Source: Berberis thunbergii
Taxonomy: Eukaryota; Streptophyta; Magnoliopsida; Ranunculales; Berberidaceae
DNA length: 64,000 bases
Reading direction: 5' to 3'
NCBI GenBank assembly: GCA_003290165.1
Contig: QNQO01000526.1
Location: 434,001 to 498,000 of the forward strand
Shown: piece after piece, positions 60,404 through 64,000 of the stretch
Layout: the number at the start of each line of letters is the position of its first letter
Numbering within the stretch: position 1 is the stretch's first letter
The notes under the pieces: model-generated
Database searches by the model: none
Told to the model about the DNA's origin: nothing
The model's input: only the letters and a program-made list of their open reading frames with translations
Program-made: the position numbers and the translations under genes

Positions 60404-60653
60404 ATTGTTTCATACTCTGGTTTTGAATTGATTGAACAGGTTAGCCAATTGAGTCTACTGTTTATACGTACATACTACTATATTGGATTAGATTCAGCAG
60501 TTTAGCTTGTTTTACTTGTACCAACATTTTCTTCTTGTCAGGCTGAGGTGGAAGTTGAATGGCTTGATCATCTAAAAGCTAGTAGGATGAAAGAGACAGC
60601 TTTTAAGAAACAAACTGAGCTCAAAGATATATATGCATGTGCTCAATTGGAGG
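60404..60653 (+). pseudogene. MAP65: MAP65 microtubule-bundling protein fragment
   Basis: Exon ending 60439 reads ..ELIEQ, and the next (60542-60653) reads AEVEVEWLDHLKASRMKETA, then FKKQTELKDIYA. This matches the central coiled-coil of plant 65-kDa microtubule-associated proteins (family: DLIEQ, then AEVE.ERLDQLKASRMKE). Splice sites look correct (CTTGTCAG, then GTATGC). The rest of the 570-600 residue protein is absent. Which MAP65 paralogue is unclear. Confidence 0.8.
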
Positions 60654-61094
60654 GTATGCCGTGTACAAGTACAGAATCAGGGTATGATTTTTTTCTTTCT
60701 TTTCTTGTTATTATTGCTTAAGTCTGTTTTTTGTAGAGAAAATCATTTTATGACGAATGAACTAATTTCCCCTGATTTTCCCGATGTGAGAGAACACCGA
60801 ATATTTAACTTGAAAGGGGTTGAAAATGAGCATGTCTATATTTTCACACGTTAGATAGAATTTAACTTGGTCTTCAGATACATAACTTATCTTGAAGTTA
60901 AAAACTTTCTGGCTGCATCGACAAATTGATGCAAAATCTGAATGTTTGATTGAATTCACAAATATCAGTTTCAGGAAATACAGACCTAAATTGCCCTCAT
61001 TGTTGTAAATACCTTCATAACTACTTTTACAAGGTTTCACATCTGTTTTTATGACTTCCATCTATCTCATTTTAATGCTTCAATGTGTTGGAAT

Positions 61095-61690
61095 TAATTG
61101 TCATTGTTGAGCAGGCCGAAACCTTTTATTTTGTAACTTTGCCTGGACATTTTTATGTTGTTGGAGACCTCTTTGTGAGATAGCACTCTATTCAAGTTGG
61201 ACTAATGTTTTCGAGTTCTACCCATTATGGTATCTCATTCTAATTTAACCAGTAAACAACACTTCATAATTTCAGCTAGACAATTTGATTGCAAGCCTAT
61301 GCATGTCTCTCCGATAAACCCCAAAAAAAGTCCTTTGATTTCGATAGATGTAACAGCTTATGCAAGGAATGCAGCTGAATCTCACCCAAGACCTGCAACT
61401 TTCCTCCATAAATAGTGAGATCGGATATAATTACCTACCAACTGAGACAAGTTAGAAACAGATTCAGAGAGGAAGTCAGGGTGATAGAGAGTTGTTTGAA
61501 GATAAATAAAGCATCCAGGACAGAGTTCCCAGTATTTAATCCATCTGACTATATGCTTGGAGACTACCCGCACTACAGAAAGATCTACAAAACACTCGAG
61601 GAGTTTTTGTACCTTAGAGTTGGAAGCATTAGGAATTATGATCAAAGAACAGGAAGTGTGAATCACCGATCTTTGATTCTTTAACATCCA
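61095..61690 (+). pseudogene. Unidentified captured exons
   Basis: Stretches with coding character: 61115-61180 (AETFYFVTLPGHFYVVGDLF), 61275-61412 (ARQFDCKPMHVSPINPKKSP, then DVTAYARNAAESHPRPATFL) and 61415-61684 (LRQVRNRFREEVRVIESC, FNPSDYMLGDYPHYRKIYKT, LYLRVGSIRNYDQRTGSVNH, then a stop). The last one ends with a natural-looking C-terminus. I cannot name the parent gene or genes. Confidence 0.5.
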
Positions 61691-62379
61691 TTGCTAATTT
61701 ATTCTGCAATCACCAACTTTTGTGATGTAGACCCATATCTGCAGCCAGGTATGTAGGAACATTTTGGTACATACCTGCCCAATTGCATTGAAGTTTTTTA
61801 TGGTTTTGCATACTAATCAAAATTCAGATATGGTTTTATATGGAAAACTTATTGCTGCTTACAAAATGATGGGTGCAGGGGGGTCTCCAAATATTTTGAT
61901 TTCAGTGTTTATATATGATGGGTGCAGGGTTGATATATTTCAGTGTTTACATGAAAAACTTATTGCTGCTTACAAATATTAAGTTTGGGTTAAACAGACA
62001 GTTGAAGAGGCTAACTAGCTAGCTTGATAGTTGTTAATGGATGTTATGATGTATGCAGAGAACTCAGATATCTGAAAGTAATTGAGTTAAGAAAAGCTCC
62101 AGGAGGATGCAATGGACTACACAATGTCAAATTGTAAATGTTGTTGTTTCTGCTGTAATGAATTGTGAATGATCTAAATTTTTGCTGTAATGAATTGTAA
62201 ATGTTGCTGTTGTAATGAATTGCTTGAAAGCAAGTGCTGGAATTTGCTGATCAGAGGTTGTAAATGTTGTTTTTAAATTTAATAAAAAGTCATATTAAAC
62301 TTTATTTACTTGATGCACGTGCTGAATTATACTTACCTATAAGATGTAATCAAAAGTCATTCGATAGCAAACAAAAAAA

Positions 62380-62576
62380 AAATTGCAACGGTTTAGAACC
62401 GTGGCTAAATATTGCAACGGCTCAGAACCGTGGCCATGACTTGCTAATATTTTAGCCACGGTTTTTAGCCGTTACTGAGGATTTAGCGACGCCTCTACAG
62501 CCCACGATTCTAAGCCGTGCCAATGGGTTACCCCCACGGTTTAAAACCGTTGCTAATGGGCACTTTTGGTGTAGTG
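62380..62576 (+). repeat. 3' subterminal repeat block of the CACTA element
   Basis: Four to six copies of GCAACGG-TTAGAACCGTGGC-type units ending at GGTGTAGTG. Near-copy of 2790-3035. Confidence 0.88.
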
Positions 62577-62705
62577 TTTCTTCTTTATATTTTCATTGAA
62601 TGATATAATGTCTGTTGAAGAACATTTATACCACTGAACCAATTTAATGGGCTTATTTCGTAAAAGCTTATTATTAAGCATATTCTGTAATGAGATAAGC
62701 TAGTT
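62577..62705 (+). other. Unique flank right of the CACTA element
   Basis: Short non-coding DNA absent from duplication copy 1. Confidence 0.5.
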
Positions 62706-62810
62706 ATCTTAATCAGTAGTGAATTTATGATCTTGTAAATATTGTATGGAAGAAGATCTTGTAAATATTGTATGGAATTTATGATCTGATTTTCATGTTT
62801 TTTCTTTTAG

Positions 62811-62899
62811 GTTCCAGATTGTATTGACAAACTTGCTCAAGCTGGGATAAAGATCTGGGTTTTGACTGGAAACAAGATGGAGACTGCCATCAATATTGG
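62811..62899 (+). pseudogene. P4-type ATPase exon, copy 2
   Basis: Same exon as at 44091 but reading [15 protein letters not shown]: the family TGDK has become TGNK (Asp to Asn), a different lesion from copy 1. Acceptor TTTTAG and donor GTAAAAT intact. Confidence 0.9.
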
Positions 62900-62940
62900 G
62901 TAAAATTTATATGATATGGCTTTTGATAGTTAGTAGTATT

Positions 62941-64000
62941 TGTTGTTGATTACGCCCAAACAGTACATGCGGTCAATTGCAGTAAAGATTGGGGTGTCAA
63001 TCCCAAGAGGAAAAATGATCTACAAAACAAGGTTAAGGAAGAAGAACTACGCGAAACTAAATTTAAGAAATTCTAGAAATTTTAAAATATGAAATTGAAT
63101 TTAGTTTAATGAAAATCAAGTTTAGAAGAGTCACAAGATTCCAAGAATCCCTCCTAGATTTCACGCGCCAACTAGTATTGATTCACTATGATGACTCGCT
63201 TACGTGTTTCACATCCCAAACAACATAATCGGAAAAACAGTCTTTAATGCACCAATATATTCTAATGTAAATGGATTTTAGATTTCACTTTTTCTAGAAA
63301 GCACAAAGGTTGGTCATATATGATATCCTAACTTTACGATATATCCAAGGACAATAACGTAATAAAAGACAATCACATATAACTAACCTACCGGAATTAA
63401 TTGATCTTTAAAAATTTCACACATAAGAAAAGTGTGACTAGACTTATATGGAGAAGAAAAAGACAATCACCGGAATAATAATCTACAAAAAAGTTGATGA
63501 AATCTTTGTAACTAAAATAACATAAACTCCTATATTATATAAAAGTGAAAATCATACACACCATTATTCTTCGTGAAAGCATAAAACGAATCAAATACCA
63601 ATTAAGTGTTACATCTAGGAGTTCACCTCTTCGCCTTGCATGGAGTTTAGTGACACATGGTGAGGGTGATAACAACAACAGCAGTGTGGAGCTTCATCTG
63701 CTGGATAGCATCATCTCCAATGCTAGTGTATTGTGTCTTGCGCCTTCTGGCTGCTTTGTTTTAGCTGCTGTTGCGTTATTTCCCTGCTGTCATGTGTTCT
63801 TCTCTTGTTGTGTAACACACTCTGCTGTCGCTGGATAGTGTCCCGCGCACTCTTTGTTGTTCTATCCTGCGTCTTGGCTGTTCCTGCGTTATGACAGCTT
63901 GCTGCACTGTTTTTTTTCCTCCTCGTGTATTATCTCTTCTTGTTGTATTTTTGGTAAAGAGAAAACCCTTATTGGGCCAAATTGGAAACCCAATACCCAA
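62941..64000 (-). repeat. Athila LTR, second copy, cut by the window edge
   Basis: Starts TGTTGTTGATTACGC at 62941, the same position relative to the ATPase exon as in copy 1. The ORFs predicted inside are LTR translations. Confidence 0.88.

Larger units (their letters stand above)
54111..62576 (+). mobile_element. Complete gene-capturing CACTA element (Pack-CACTA), 8466 bp
   Basis: Ends: CACTACAACAAAAGGCCTG at 54111 and GCACTTTTGGTGTAGTG ending 62576 (inverted: CACTACACCAAAAGTGC). Flanks: TTT at 54108-54110 and TTT at 62577-62579, a perfect 3-bp target duplication. Subterminal repeats (GCCACGG..CCGTGGC units) occupy 54140-54300 and 62380-62560. There is no transposase. In between, all on the plus strand, are exon groups from SCPL51-like carboxypeptidase, plastid-type lipoamide dehydrogenase, MAP65 and unidentified genes, with introns kept. 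Its ends and leader match the CACTA family at 40861, a likely source of transposase in trans, though that copy is itself broken. Confidence 0.85.
62706..64000 (+). repeat. Segmental duplication, copy 2, right part
   Basis: Aligns with 43986-45282 to the window edge, including the P4-ATPase exon and the Athila LTR. Confidence 0.93.

Overview
The window is plant nuclear DNA, most likely from a dicot with a large, repeat-rich genome. Three things point that way: AT-rich sequence with short gene exons bounded by GT..AG introns, plant-type protein fragments (SCPL51-like carboxypeptidase, plastid-type lipoamide dehydrogenase, MAP65, NB-ARC), and dense nests of plant LTR retrotransposons (Athila, Tat and Tekay-like Ty3/Gypsy, Ty1/Copia), LINE, CACTA, hAT-like and MITE elements. 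I found no intact cellular gene, no rRNA or tRNA gene and no CRISPR. Every host-like coding segment is a fragment or carries visible lesions.

Layout. 1-3035: decayed SMC5 and proteasome alpha-4 fragments, ending in a CACTA-type 3' terminus inserted in an Athila reverse transcriptase. 3036-9300: remnants of Athila, an LTR of about 1.55 kb, a Copia RNase H piece, and a complete 310-bp foldback MITE with AGC target duplications. 9330-13099: a 3.8-kb element with terminal inverted repeats, split by a 5'-truncated LINE whose 5' end carries a 40-bp inverted duplication. 13.1-15 kb: an orphan CACTA-like end and a 192-bp tandem duplication. About 15-31.2 kb: one old minus-strand Ty3/Gypsy chromovirus (Tekay/Del-like), interrupted by a non-autonomous LTR element (16.3-19.36 kb) and by a Tat element (21631-27608) that has paired LTRs, a minisatellite and an antisense ORF. 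31.2-40.2 kb: two more Tat copies, with an inverted pol segment and a satellite of about 178 bp between them, and a hAT-like MITE inside the second. 40.86-53.2 kb: a broken CACTA transposon containing an Athila 3' half and gene scraps. 53.47-64 kb: a second copy of a segment also found at 43.5-45.3 kb, holding an 8466-bp CACTA element (54111-62576, TTT target duplication).

The most interesting biology is a family of gene-capturing CACTA elements. The 54-62.6 kb member holds intron-bearing, same-strand fragments of at least three identifiable unrelated genes (SCPL51-like, lipoamide dehydrogenase, MAP65) and several unidentified exons. It shares its CT-rich leader with the CACTA 5' end at 40.86 kb and its subterminal repeats with the terminus at 3035, which itself follows SMC5 and proteasome fragments. 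Gene products cannot cooperate here because none looks functional. The possible outputs are chimeric transcripts or small RNAs.
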